From assembly GCF_000526995.1 (NCBI RefSeq), contig NZ_AZUI01000001.1, positions 3,576,001-3,640,000 on the forward strand: a DNA stretch of 64,000 nucleotides. Reading direction: 5' to 3'. The position numbers and the translations under genes are program-made. The notes beneath the pieces were generated by a model that did no database searches, was not told where the DNA came from, and saw only the letters and a list, made by a program, of their open reading frames with translations. The stretch is from Lacrimispora indolis DSM 755. Its GTDB lineage: Bacteria; Bacillota; Clostridia; Lachnospirales; Lachnospiraceae. Each line of letters starts with the position of its first letter. The first letter of the stretch is position 1. Of this stretch, positions 27,335 through 36,555 are shown one piece after another.

Positions 27335-28342
27335 ATGAGCAGGAAACCTGTACTGGGAATTTTACTTGGAGATGCCGCAGGGGTGGGGCCTGAAATGATT
27401 GCAAGACTGGCTGCAAACGGTTTTTTAAATCAGCACTGCAGGCCCCTGATTATGGGAGATCTAAGGGTTTTAAAAAAAGCGGAAAAAATGAATGGCCTGA
27501 ATATTAAGGTACAGGCAATATCCGATGTTTCGGAAGCAACGTGGGAAGACGGGATTCCGGTCCTGGACCAGAAGAATTTGGATCCATCGGAAATCGAATA
27601 TGGAAAGCTTAGCATTGAAAGCGGGAAAGCATGTCTTGAGCTGCTGAAGCTGGGAGTGGAACTGTTTCAGGCCGGCAAAATAGACGGCTTTTGTTTCGGG
27701 CCGCTGAATAAGCAGTCCATGATCAAGGCAGGCTGCACAAAGGAAAGTGAACATCATTATCTGGCCGATTTATTCCATCAGACGGCTCCCTTTGGTGAGA
27801 TCAATGTTCTGGGGGATTTGTGGACAACAAGAACCACCAGCCATATCCCCATTGCCAGGGTAAGTGATCACTTAAGCGTGGAAACCATTATGAGAGCAAT
27901 CACTCTTGCAAACACTACTTTGAAAAATTCCGGCATTGAAAAACCGGTTCTCGGCATTGCAGCATTGAACCCCCACTGCGGGGAAGGAGGGAAGTGCGGA
28001 AGAGAAGAAATTGACGTAATCACTCCGGCCATTGAGGAAGCAACACGGATGGGAATTGATGCAAGAGGGCCATTTTCATCGGATATACTTTTTATCAATG
28101 CATTTAACGGAGAATTTGACGGGGTTGTTACCATGTATCACGATCAGGGACAGATTGCACTGAAATTAAAAGGATTTGATCAGGGAATCACTATTGCAGG
28201 CGGGCTTCCGGCACCTATTGTTACCTGTGCCCACGGTACTGCTTACGATATTGCGGGAAAAGGAGTGGCAAAGACGTCTGCGTTTGAAAATGCTGTGAAG
28301 ATGGCCGCAAAGATGGCAAGGACGATCAAAAATATGGATTAA
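27335..28342 (+). CDS. PdxA-family dehydrogenase (4-hydroxythreonine-4-phosphate dehydrogenase-like)
   Basis: A 335-residue NAD-dependent oxidative decarboxylase of the PdxA family. Visible family marks are GDAAGVGPEM at the N-terminus, the metal-site region SEHHYLADLF, NPHCGEGG and the C-terminal YHDQGQIALK. In catabolic operons PdxA2 enzymes act on phosphorylated sugar acids, and the relative TphB acts on an unphosphorylated diol acid. No kinase is encoded here, so an unphosphorylated 3-hydroxy acid substrate is possible. AGAAGGAG precedes the ATG. It is the first gene of the sigma-54-controlled operon, not a vitamin B6 gene by context. Confidence 0.85.
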   Translation: MSRKPVLGILLGDAAGVGPEMIARLAANGFLNQHCRPLIMGDLRVLKKAEKMNGLNIKVQAISDVSEATWEDGIPVLDQKNLDPSEIEYGKLSIESGKACLELLKLGVELFQAGKIDGFCFGPLNKQSMIKAGCTKESEHHYLADLFHQTAPFGEINVLGDLWTTRTTSHIPIARVSDHLSVETIMRAITLANTTLKNSGIEKPVLGIAALNPHCGEGGKCGREEIDVITPAIEEATRMGIDARGPFSSDILFINAFNGEFDGVVTMYHDQGQIALKLKGFDQGITIAGGLPAPIVTCAHGTAYDIAGKGVAKTSAFENAVKMAAKMARTIKNMD

Positions 28343-28364
28343 TATTTTGGGGAGGGTTATTACA

Positions 28365-28814
28365 ATGAAGAGGGTTCGCACAAAACAGATGATACCGTTG
28401 TTTATGGCAGGATTTGCCGTTGTTTTCGGATGGGTGGGCGTTTTTAAACTGGGCTTCTGGAAGCCTGCTCAGGGGCCGGCACCAGGGTTTTTTCCGTCAA
28501 TCATGGCGGTTGTTATGTTTTTAACCAGTATACTTGCTTTTATCCAGTCTTTCAAAGAAGATGGGACAGTGAAATACGAAAAGCAGGAATTACTGGTCAT
28601 CGCATCAGGAGCAGGAATTATTCTTGCAACCTTTCTTATAGGGCTTGTGGGGAGCTGCTTTCTTTATATTATTTTATGGCTGAAAGTCTTTGAAAAAGCA
28701 AGCTGGAAGGATACACTGATTATTCTGGCTGTGGTCGCTTTTATTGTGATCGGAGTATTTGGTTTGTGGCTGGGGATTCAATTTCCCCTGGGTCTGATGG
28801 AATACATTTTATAA
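28365..28814 (+). CDS. tctB: Tripartite tricarboxylate transporter small subunit, TctB-like
   Basis: A 149-residue membrane protein with four predicted helices and the TctB signature region WKPAQGPAPGFFPSIMAVVM near the first loop. It is the small membrane subunit that works with TctA and the binding protein TctC. ATG 28365 is chosen because GGGGAGG lies 9 nt upstream; the longer frame begins within the Shine-Dalgarno region. The next gene follows after 16 nt. Confidence 0.85.
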   Translation: MKRVRTKQMIPLFMAGFAVVFGWVGVFKLGFWKPAQGPAPGFFPSIMAVVMFLTSILAFIQSFKEDGTVKYEKQELLVIASGAGIILATFLIGLVGSCFLYIILWLKVFEKASWKDTLIILAVVAFIVIGVFGLWLGIQFPLGLMEYIL

Positions 28815-28830
28815 AGGGGGAAAAACAAAG

Positions 28831-30348
28831 ATGCAGAATTTACAACTTTTACTTCATGGTTTTCAGACGGCCCTTACGTTCCAAAATGTGGGAGCGGCAC
28901 TGATAGGAGCAGTATTGGGCCTCATTGTAGGAGCAATGCCGGGAATCGGCAGCCTTGCAGGGGTGGCTCTTTTATTGCCATTGACCTATAAGTTCAATCC
29001 CACAACTGCGATCATTATGCTGGGTGCCCTGTATTATTCCAATATGTATGGCGGCAGCTTCAGTGCAATCCTTTTAAACATTCCGGGAGATTCACCGGCA
29101 ATCATGACGGCCTTGGATGGCTATCCAATGGCTTCAAAGAAAAAAAGGCCGGGGCAGGCGCTTATGACTGCCGATTTATCCTCCTTTATCGGAGGAACCA
29201 TCGGTATCTGCATACTCACATTTACCGGTCCAGCCTTGGCAAATCTGGGCTTGAAATTCGGTCCCTCTGAAATGACGGCTCTTCTTTTGATTGCCATGAC
29301 CTCCATCAGCTGGCTTGTGGGGGAAAATCCTACAAAGGGTGTGGTCATTACCATGTTCGGGATTATACTGGCAAGCATTGGCATGGATACGTTGTCAGGT
29401 GTTCCCAGGTATGATTTTGGAAACATGTATTTGCTTGGAGGCATTCCGTTTACTCCTTATATCATTGGAGCTGTTGGATTTTCACAGGTTATTAAGCTTA
29501 TCATGGAGCGTGACCAGGGAAAGGATGGGGCGGCTTCTGATATGAAATTGACCATTCGGGGCAGCATGATCACCAGGCATGATTTCAGACGTCTGCTTCC
29601 TCCGGCTCTGCGTTCCGGATTTCTCGGCACATTTATAGGGGTGCTTCCAGGGGCGGGTGCAACAACAGGTTCTTTTATGGGATATGCGGTCCAGAAGAAG
29701 ATGAAGAGCGAAGAAGAACTTGGAACCGGAGCCATTGAAGGAATTGCGTCCTGTGAAGCTGCCAATAATGCAGCGGCAGCAGGGGCGTTTGCTCCGCTTC
29801 TTGCTCTTGGAATCCCCGGATCGGGAACCGGAGCTGTACTGCTGGGAGGACTGATGATGTGGGGATTGAATCCTGGGCCCCTGTTATTTACAAATGAACC
29901 GGATTTTACGTGGGGACTGATTGCCTCTCTGTTTTTATCAAACATTCTGACACTGGCAATCGCGGTCTGTGTGATCCCGTTTCTGCTTAAAATACTGTCC
30001 GTACCGGTGAAATACATGATTCCGTGCATTACCGTTGTCTGTGTTGTGGGCTCATATAGTTCCAGTTATTCCATGTATGGGGTTCTGATCATGTTTTTGT
30101 CCGGCATTACAGGGTATCTGTTAAATAAGAATGATTATCCCACAGCGCCCATGCTGCTGTCCTTTGTATTGGCGCCGCTTCTGGAATCAAATATGCGTAA
30201 AGCATTTATCATATCCGGAGGAAGTCTGGATATCTTCTTTACAAGGCCCATCACCTGTGTACTTATGGTTGTGTTTTTGGGTGTAGTGGCAGCCCCTGCC
30301 GTCAAATCAATGATGAAAAACAAGATGGCAGGAAAAGCCTTAAAATAA
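28831..30348 (+). CDS. tctA: Tripartite tricarboxylate transporter large subunit, TctA-like
   Basis: A 505-residue polytopic membrane protein, about twelve helices. Family motifs are clear: GLIVGAMPGIGSLAGVALLLPLTY, YGGSFSAILLNIPGDSPAIMTALDGYPMA (in part) and LPGAGATTGSFMGYAVQKK. It forms the sodium- or proton-coupled channel for a carboxylate that is delivered by the TctC protein. AAAGGGGG precedes the ATG. The imported acid is likely the substrate of the enzymes in this operon. Confidence 0.93.
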   Translation: MQNLQLLLHGFQTALTFQNVGAALIGAVLGLIVGAMPGIGSLAGVALLLPLTYKFNPTTAIIMLGALYYSNMYGGSFSAILLNIPGDSPAIMTALDGYPMASKKKRPGQALMTADLSSFIGGTIGICILTFTGPALANLGLKFGPSEMTALLLIAMTSISWLVGENPTKGVVITMFGIILASIGMDTLSGVPRYDFGNMYLLGGIPFTPYIIGAVGFSQVIKLIMERDQGKDGAASDMKLTIRGSMITRHDFRRLLPPALRSGFLGTFIGVLPGAGATTGSFMGYAVQKKMKSEEELGTGAIEGIASCEAANNAAAAGAFAPLLALGIPGSGTGAVLLGGLMMWGLNPGPLLFTNEPDFTWGLIASLFLSNILTLAIAVCVIPFLLKILSVPVKYMIPCITVVCVVGSYSSSYSMYGVLIMFLSGITGYLLNKNDYPTAPMLLSFVLAPLLESNMRKAFIISGGSLDIFFTRPITCVLMVVFLGVVAAPAVKSMMKNKMAGKALK

Positions 30349-30369
30349 AATAAAACGGAGGAGTTTACA

Positions 30370-31356
30370 ATGAAAAGAAGGAAGATATTTTTAGCAGCAG
30401 GGATGATTGCAGCCGCTTTGATTACAGGAGGATGTAACAGCAATCAGGCGGCAGACGGTCCGTTTGCTCCAAAGGAAAACGTATCATGGGTTGTAACAAG
30501 CAAGCCGGGAGGCGGAAGTGATATTTATACCCGTATGATTTCCGATATCATGGTAAGTGAAAAAATGCTGGATCAAACCATCTTGGTCACAAATAAAACG
30601 GACGGAGGCGGTGAGATCGGAAGAAATGAGGTGGCCAACACAAAAGGAAAGAAAGCGGATTATACCCTTTTGACCTTTAACAGCGGAGATCTGATGCCAA
30701 TGATACAAAATACGGCCAACCGTTCGAAAAATTTCAGGATTCTTGCAATTATGGCAGTTGACAAGCAGTTGATTTTTAAAGGAGAAAAAACAAAGTACCA
30801 GGATTTTTCCCAGGCAATCGAAGCTGCAAAGAATGGGACTAAGGTAGTGATAGGCGGTTCAAAGGGCGACGACATCGCAACCTATGAAGCCATGCTTACT
30901 GAAATCGGGCTTACCCAGGATCTGATGAGTTATATTACCTATGATTCCACCGGTGATGCCATTACGGCGATTCTTGGAGGCCATATAGAATTCGTGATAT
31001 CCAAGCCTGCGGCAGCCTCGGAGTATGTGGAGGCAGGTTCCCTGATCCCGGTTCTGGCTTTGGCTGAGGAACGTTATTCCGGTAATCTGGCAGATGCTCC
31101 TACCTTAAGTGAGATCGGTGACTATAAGAATGTGGAGATTCCTGTGTGGCGCGGTGTGGCGGCTCCGGCGGCCATGAGTGACGCTGCCGCTGCTTACTGG
31201 AGCGATTTACTGGGAAAGGTTGCCCAGACGGATAAGTGGAAGACGGATTATCTGGAGAAGAATAAATTGATTGCTGATTATAAAGATATGGCGGCAGCAG
31301 CAGAATATGTAGCCAGATACGAGGCGGACTTCATGGCGGCTAATGGGATAAAATAG
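30370..31356 (+). CDS. tctC: TctC-like substrate-binding lipoprotein (Bug family)
   Basis: A 328-residue extracellular binding protein with signal peptide and lipobox TGGC (Cys22). The mature part has the Bug/TctC carboxylate-pinning loop region VVTSKPGGGSDIYTRMISDI and the second conserved loop near IGGSKGDD. It captures a carboxylic acid for the TctAB channel. ACGGAGGAG precedes the ATG. Bug proteins bind many different acids, so the ligand cannot be read. Confidence 0.88.
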   Translation: MKRRKIFLAAGMIAAALITGGCNSNQAADGPFAPKENVSWVVTSKPGGGSDIYTRMISDIMVSEKMLDQTILVTNKTDGGGEIGRNEVANTKGKKADYTLLTFNSGDLMPMIQNTANRSKNFRILAIMAVDKQLIFKGEKTKYQDFSQAIEAAKNGTKVVIGGSKGDDIATYEAMLTEIGLTQDLMSYITYDSTGDAITAILGGHIEFVISKPAAASEYVEAGSLIPVLALAEERYSGNLADAPTLSEIGDYKNVEIPVWRGVAAPAAMSDAAAAYWSDLLGKVAQTDKWKTDYLEKNKLIADYKDMAAAAEYVARYEADFMAANGIK

Positions 31357-31375
31357 CGGATCAGGAGGAAATATC

Positions 31376-32206
31376 ATGAAACTATGCTATCAGGTAGCGA
31401 CTCCGGATGTAGCAGCAGCAGATTCGGTAACCGCTTATCAGGGATCACTTTCAGAAAGCTTTCAGGCTCTTGCCGGTCTTGGCTATGATGGGGTTGAGCT
31501 TATGACTCTCGATCCGTCCCGGCTTGACTGGGAGGAGGTAAAAGCAGAAGCCAGGAAGAACCGATTGTCAATAGTTCTTGTTTGTACCGGAGAGATATTC
31601 GGCCAGCTTGGGTTAAGCTATACGGATCCCAGGGCGGAAATACGGGCAGAAGCCATCAGGCGCTCCAGGGAAATTATTGATTTTGCCTGTTTTCTGGGAG
31701 CGGATATAAATATTGGACGTGTCAGAGGCCAGTATTCCAGGGAGCTGTCCAGGGATGAGACGGAAGAGCTGGCTGTCAAGGCATTTCAGGAGCTTTCAGA
31801 GTATGCGAAGCCAAGGGACGTTAAAATAGCTCTGGAAACGGTTACCATCATGCAGACCAATTTTATTAATACTCTGGAAGAAGGTGCAAGGCTGGCAGAC
31901 CGGGTGAACCGGGGGAATTTTAAGCTGATGATGGATGTGTTCCATTTGAACCTGGAAGAGAAAGATATCTGTGAAGCCATCCGCAGATACAGTTCTTATA
32001 ACATCCATGTGCATCTGGCAGATAATAACCGAAGGTATCCGGGCCAATGCGGACTGGATTTTGAAAAAATCATTCATACCTTCAAAGAATGCGGCTATAA
32101 AGGGAATTTCTGTACGGAAATTTATCAGATACCCAGTCAGTATGAGGCGGCAAAGAGGGCGGCCATGTATTTAAAACCGATCCTGAACAAGGTGTATGGG
32201 ACATAG
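31376..32206 (+). CDS. Sugar phosphate isomerase/epimerase-type TIM barrel protein
   Basis: A 276-residue protein of the xylose-isomerase-like TIM barrel family. Likely metal ligands sit in ALETVT (Glu), MMDVFHL (Asp, His), HVHLADNN (His) and CTEIYQ (Glu). Such enzymes move a carbonyl or invert a centre in sugars and sugar acids, for example hydroxypyruvate isomerase. AGGAGG precedes the ATG. It follows the transporter genes in one operon. Confidence 0.85.
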   Translation: MKLCYQVATPDVAAADSVTAYQGSLSESFQALAGLGYDGVELMTLDPSRLDWEEVKAEARKNRLSIVLVCTGEIFGQLGLSYTDPRAEIRAEAIRRSREIIDFACFLGADINIGRVRGQYSRELSRDETEELAVKAFQELSEYAKPRDVKIALETVTIMQTNFINTLEEGARLADRVNRGNFKLMMDVFHLNLEEKDICEAIRRYSSYNIHVHLADNNRRYPGQCGLDFEKIIHTFKECGYKGNFCTEIYQIPSQYEAAKRAAMYLKPILNKVYGT

Positions 32207-32224
32207 AAAGAGGGAAAAACGGAT

Positions 32225-32890
32225 ATGAAGACAGTGGCATTGATCCATACGGTAAAAAATGTGGCAAAAACATTTGAAGAGGCGCTTAGGGACGGAGTGG
32301 AAGAAACGATCAGAGTTTATAATCTGCTGGATGATTATCTGGCCGATCATCCCAATGAAGTTGGTGAATTTACCATAAATAACAGAAACCGCCTGTTTCT
32401 GGATTTAAAGGCTCAGGAAATGACCGGTGCGGATCTTATCGTTACCACCTGCTCAACCTTGACACCGGTTGTGGATATGCTCCGGCCGTTTATAAAGGTG
32501 CCGGTAATCGCCATTGATGATGCCATGGCTGCAAAGGGGATAACTTACGGCAGGAGAATCCTCATTATGGCAACGGCAGAGAGTACGGTTGAACCCACCA
32601 GGGAGAAGCTTAAAAAAGAAGCTGCCGCGGCGGGTGTAGAAATTGACTTAGATCAGATCGTCTGTAAAGAGGCATTTCGCGCTATGAAGGAACTGGAAAT
32701 GAATGTTCACGACAGCATTTTAAGGGAAGAGGCAGGAAAAATCCAAAATTATGACTGTGTAATTCTTGCCCAGGCCTCTATGGCACATCTTCAGAAGGAT
32801 ATTGAAGATATCTGCAAAATTGTAACCTTATCCAGCCCTGCCTTATGTATCAGACAGGTAAATGAATATTTAAAAGCAAAAGGAGTGTAA
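32225..32890 (+). CDS. Asp/Glu racemase superfamily protein with one catalytic Cys
   Basis: A 221-residue protein of the Asp/Glu/hydantoin racemase fold. The first catalytic Cys is present (TTCSTLTPV, Cys76), but the second position, normally Cys, is Ala184 (ILAQASMA). True racemases need both. One-Cys members of this superfamily include decarboxylases and isomerases, so a lyase or one-sided isomerase reaction on a small acid is possible. It is 4 nt before the transketolase genes. Confidence 0.78.
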   Translation: MKTVALIHTVKNVAKTFEEALRDGVEETIRVYNLLDDYLADHPNEVGEFTINNRNRLFLDLKAQEMTGADLIVTTCSTLTPVVDMLRPFIKVPVIAIDDAMAAKGITYGRRILIMATAESTVEPTREKLKKEAAAAGVEIDLDQIVCKEAFRAMKELEMNVHDSILREEAGKIQNYDCVILAQASMAHLQKDIEDICKIVTLSSPALCIRQVNEYLKAKGV

Positions 32891-32894
32891 CAAT

Positions 32895-33725
32895 ATGAAT
32901 GCTGAAAGACAGCAGGAATTACAACGCTTATGTTTAAGATTCCGCAACCAGCTGATTGATCTGCTTTACCACATACAGACCGGTCATCCAGGCGGATCTT
33001 TATCCTGTACCGAAATACTGACAACGCTGTATTATGAAAAAATCAGGCAGGATCCCAGGCAGCCGGATATGGAGGGAAGAGACCGGCTGATCCTTTCCAA
33101 AGGCCACGCGGCTCCCATTCTCTACATCATCCTTGCAGAACTGGGATATTTTCCAAAGGAGGAATTAAAGACCCTTCGGCAGATTAACAGCAATCTCCAG
33201 GGGCACCCGTGTTTACATAAAACACCAGGAGTTGAATTGTCCACCGGCCCCCTTGGACTTGGGCTGGGGGCAGGCCTGGGAATGAGTCTTTCAGAACGGT
33301 TAAAGGGCAGCGAAGCTTATACCTACGTTGTACTTGGAGATGGAGAGATCCAGGAAGGCTCTGTCTGGGAAGCTGCCCTGGCAGCCTCCAAATTCCAGGC
33401 GGACCATCTGATTGCCGTTCTGGATAATAATGGGGTCCAGCTTGACGGAACACTGGAAGAAGTCATGCCAATGGGCGATATTTCTGCAAAGTGGGCGGCA
33501 TTTGGCTGGAATGTACTGACCTGTGACGGACATGATGTAAAGTCCATTTCCGATGCCCTGGACAAGGCCGTGGCCTGTAAGGGAAAACCTGTCATTATTA
33601 TAGCAGATACGGTGAAAGGAAAGGGAGTCTCTTTCATGGAAGGGAAGAATATCTGGCATGGAAAACCCATTGGAGAAGAGGATTATAAGGCAGCAAAGAT
33701 TGATCTGGGAGGTACACCGGCATGA
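32895..33725 (+). CDS. Transketolase, N-terminal subunit
   Basis: A 276-residue thiamine-diphosphate-binding half of a split transketolase. The ThDP motif GDGEIQEG...DNN, the HPGGSLSCTEIL segment and SKGHAAP are present. It pairs with the C-terminal subunit, whose start overlaps its stop by 4 nt. In this operon it probably handles a two-carbon ketol unit made from the imported acid, rather than serving the pentose phosphate pathway in general (inference). Confidence 0.9.
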   Translation: MNAERQQELQRLCLRFRNQLIDLLYHIQTGHPGGSLSCTEILTTLYYEKIRQDPRQPDMEGRDRLILSKGHAAPILYIILAELGYFPKEELKTLRQINSNLQGHPCLHKTPGVELSTGPLGLGLGAGLGMSLSERLKGSEAYTYVVLGDGEIQEGSVWEAALAASKFQADHLIAVLDNNGVQLDGTLEEVMPMGDISAKWAAFGWNVLTCDGHDVKSISDALDKAVACKGKPVIIIADTVKGKGVSFMEGKNIWHGKPIGEEDYKAAKIDLGGTPA

Positions 33726-34654
33726 AAAAGGTTGCGATTCGGGATGCATATGGAGAAGCTTTAAAAAAGCTGGGACAGAGAAATGAAAAAATAATTGCAC
33801 TGGAGGCTGATGTTGGGGCATCCACAAAAAGCGCCGTTTTTGGAAATGAGTTTCCGGACCGTTATTTTAATGTGGGGATCAGCGAGATGAATATGACTGC
33901 CATGGCGGCAGGCTTTGCCCTGGAAGGATTCGTTCCGTTTGTCAATACATTTGCAAGTTTTTTAACAACCAGAGGAGCAGATCCCATCCAGAGCCTCATC
34001 GCTTATGACAGGCTGAATGTAAAACTGGCAGGAACCTACTGCGGACTGTCTGACTCCTATGATGGAGCAAGCCATCACAGTATCACGGATATGGCATTTG
34101 TAAGAGCCATTCCTGGGGTTGCCGTGGTAAGCGTATCCGATGGGGTGGAAACGGAAAAAGCGGTATTTGCGCTGGCGGAATATGAGGGACCTGTGTATCT
34201 TCGTTTAAGCAGAGCGCCTGCTCCTGTCATTTATGATGAAACTTTGAAGTTTGAAATCGGGAAGGGAATTGTCTTAAAGGAAGGAACGGATGTTACCATC
34301 ATTGCAACGGGTACGGTACTGCACCAAGCCCTGGAAGCAGCAAAGCTGTTAAGGGAGGAAGGAATTGAGGCAGCTGTGATTGATATGCATACCGTTAAGC
34401 CGGTTGACAGGGAGCTGATAACTGCTTTTGCAAGAAAAACCGGAGCCATAGTGACTGTAGAGGAGCACAGCATCCATGGCGGACTGGGAAGTGCGGTTGC
34501 AGAGGTATTGGTACAGGAATATCCTGCTCCGTTGGAAATGATTGGAGCAGAGGAATTTGCAGAATCCGGGGATTACGGACAGCTTCTGGAAAAATACGGA
34601 TACAGCAGTCAGGCGATTGGTGCAGCATGCAGGAAGGTGATGGCAAGGAAGTGA
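33722..34654 (+). CDS. Transketolase, C-terminal subunit
   Basis: A 310-residue partner with the pyrimidine-binding domain (catalytic Glu in GISEMNMTAMAAGFALEG) and the C-terminal domain with VEEHSIHGGLGSAVAEVL. Its length is typical for clostridial split transketolases. The ATGA overlap with the N-terminal subunit gene indicates coupled translation in equal amounts. Confidence 0.92.
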   Translation: MKKVAIRDAYGEALKKLGQRNEKIIALEADVGASTKSAVFGNEFPDRYFNVGISEMNMTAMAAGFALEGFVPFVNTFASFLTTRGADPIQSLIAYDRLNVKLAGTYCGLSDSYDGASHHSITDMAFVRAIPGVAVVSVSDGVETEKAVFALAEYEGPVYLRLSRAPAPVIYDETLKFEIGKGIVLKEGTDVTIIATGTVLHQALEAAKLLREEGIEAAVIDMHTVKPVDRELITAFARKTGAIVTVEEHSIHGGLGSAVAEVLVQEYPAPLEMIGAEEFAESGDYGQLLEKYGYSSQAIGAACRKVMARK

Positions 34655-34660
34655 TGGGGA

Positions 34661-35572
34661 ATGAATGAATCGATGAGAAAATATATGAAGGTCGGTATCA
34701 TTTTACATATGGCTTTCCGTGGGTTGGCTTCCGGAGAAGGCCCCATACTGGAATGTTTGAAAAAGATTGTGACCGATGAGTATTTTGAGGCAGTGGAAGT
34801 GACCTGGATCCGGGATCAGGAGGTAAGAAAGCAGGCGGCTGATATGATTCGGTGCGGCCATATGGAAGTTGCTTACGGAGGACAGCCAAGGATGCTGACT
34901 ACCGGCGGAAACATCAACCATCTGGATGAGGAAAAGAGGCTTGCGGCACTTGCTTCCTTAAAGGAAGGAATTGATGAGGCTTACGAAATGGGGGCTGCAG
35001 GTTTTTCCTTCCTTGCCGGGAATTACGAGAAAGCCACCAGGAGGCAGTCCCTGGAAGCTCTTTTAAAGAGTTCCGGAGAGCTTTGCCGCTATGCAAAGGC
35101 AAAGGGAGATATGCCGGTCACTCTGGAAGTATTTGACTATGACATTGATAAGAGATCCCTGATGGGACCGGTTAAGCTTGTAAAAGAGTATGCAGAGATC
35201 ATGACCTCAGAATTTGATAATTTTGGTCTTCTGGTGGATTGCAGCCATATCCCCATGCTTCACGAAACGTTTGAAGAGAATCTGATGCCTGTTGCACCCT
35301 ATATTAAGCATGCCCATATGGGAAATACCGTGATCCGAAAGCCTTCCTTACCGGCCTATGGAGATCAGCACCCAAGGTTCGGTTTCCCGGACAGCGAAAA
35401 TGATGTGAAGGAACTGGCCCATTACTTAAAGGTCTTACTGGAGATCGGTTTTTTAAGCAAACAGAGCAGGCCGATTGTAAGCTTTGAAGTGAAACCGTGG
35501 AAAGAGGAAGACAGTGAAGTGGTGATCGCAAATGCAAAAAGGACTCTGAATCTAGCATGGGATATGATATAA
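34661..35572 (+). CDS. TIM-barrel isomerase-like protein, copy 1
   Basis: A 303-residue xylose-isomerase-like TIM barrel protein. Likely metal-binding segments are TLEVFDYDID (Glu), LLVDCSHIPM (Asp, His), HAHMGN (His) and SFEVKPW (Glu). It is clearly paralogous to the next gene: the motifs HAHMGN/HFHIGN, YGDQHPRFG, DSENDV/DSANDV and EVKPW recur in the same order. Such tandem copies suggest two related steps or a heteromer. The start has only a weak ribosome binding site. Confidence 0.8.
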   Translation: MNESMRKYMKVGIILHMAFRGLASGEGPILECLKKIVTDEYFEAVEVTWIRDQEVRKQAADMIRCGHMEVAYGGQPRMLTTGGNINHLDEEKRLAALASLKEGIDEAYEMGAAGFSFLAGNYEKATRRQSLEALLKSSGELCRYAKAKGDMPVTLEVFDYDIDKRSLMGPVKLVKEYAEIMTSEFDNFGLLVDCSHIPMLHETFEENLMPVAPYIKHAHMGNTVIRKPSLPAYGDQHPRFGFPDSENDVKELAHYLKVLLEIGFLSKQSRPIVSFEVKPWKEEDSEVVIANAKRTLNLAWDMI

Positions 35573-35635
35573 TCAGTTTCAGAAAACAGGACAGGAACAT
35601 ACCCCATGGCGGGGAAGAGATGGAGGTAAAAAAAG

Positions 35636-36538
35636 ATGAAAGACCCAATTCAGAAATATTTTCAGATAGGAACCATACAGTGGATGACTCATCCACCGGT
35701 TTCCTATAATATAGTGGATTCTGTAAAGACCATTGCATGTGACGAATATTTCAGTGCATTTGAAATTACGCAAATAAAAGACGACGCAACAAGAGTCAAA
35801 GTAAAAAGCATGCTGGAGCAGTCTCATCTAAAGGTCTGCTATGGGGCTCAGCCAAGACTGCTTGGACCGAAACTGAATCCCAATGACATTAATGAAGAGG
35901 GAAGAATGAAGGCGGAAGCAACGCTGATGGAGGCGGTGGATGAAGCGGAATACATGGGAGCAAAGGGAGTCGCGTTTCTGGCAGGAAAATGGGAGGAGGA
36001 AACAAAGGAGCAGGCATATGCACAGCTTTTAAAAACAACCAGAAATCTTTGCAATTATGCGGCAGGCAAAGGAATGATGATCGAACTGGAAGTATTTGAT
36101 TATGATATGGATAAAGCAGCATTGATCGGTCCGGCTCCTTATGCAGCCAGATTTGCGGCGGATATGCGCATGACCAATCACAACTTCGGCCTTCTGGTGG
36201 ATCTTTCCCATTTTCCAACAACGTATGAAACCAGTAAATTTGCCGTACAGACCCTTCGCCCTTATATTACCCATTTCCATATTGGCAATGCAGTAGTAAA
36301 GAAGGGCTGTGAGGCCTATGGAGACCAGCATCCCAGATTCGGATATCCGGACAGTGCCAATGATGTGGAAGAATTAAGGGATTTCTTTACTGTTTTAAAG
36401 GAGGAAGGTTTTTTTCAAAAGGAAAATCCATACGTTCTTTCCCTGGAAGTTAAGCCGTGGGGAGAGGAAGACGGGGATATTATCCTGGCCAATACAAAAC
36501 GTGTCATTAACCGGGCCTGGGCGCTGGTAGAAGATTGA
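35636..36538 (+). CDS. TIM-barrel isomerase-like protein, copy 2
   Basis: A 300-residue paralogue of the preceding protein, with ELEVFDYDMD, LLVDLSHFP, HFHIGN, YGDQHPRFGYPDSANDVEEL and SLEVKPW. GGAGG precedes the ATG. Both copies share a long common core and similar length, so they arose by gene duplication. Reaction unknown; isomerase or epimerase on a sugar acid is the natural guess. Confidence 0.8.
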   Translation: MKDPIQKYFQIGTIQWMTHPPVSYNIVDSVKTIACDEYFSAFEITQIKDDATRVKVKSMLEQSHLKVCYGAQPRLLGPKLNPNDINEEGRMKAEATLMEAVDEAEYMGAKGVAFLAGKWEEETKEQAYAQLLKTTRNLCNYAAGKGMMIELEVFDYDMDKAALIGPAPYAARFAADMRMTNHNFGLLVDLSHFPTTYETSKFAVQTLRPYITHFHIGNAVVKKGCEAYGDQHPRFGYPDSANDVEELRDFFTVLKEEGFFQKENPYVLSLEVKPWGEEDGDIILANTKRVINRAWALVED

Positions 36539-36555
36539 TAAGGGAGGCTGGAAAG

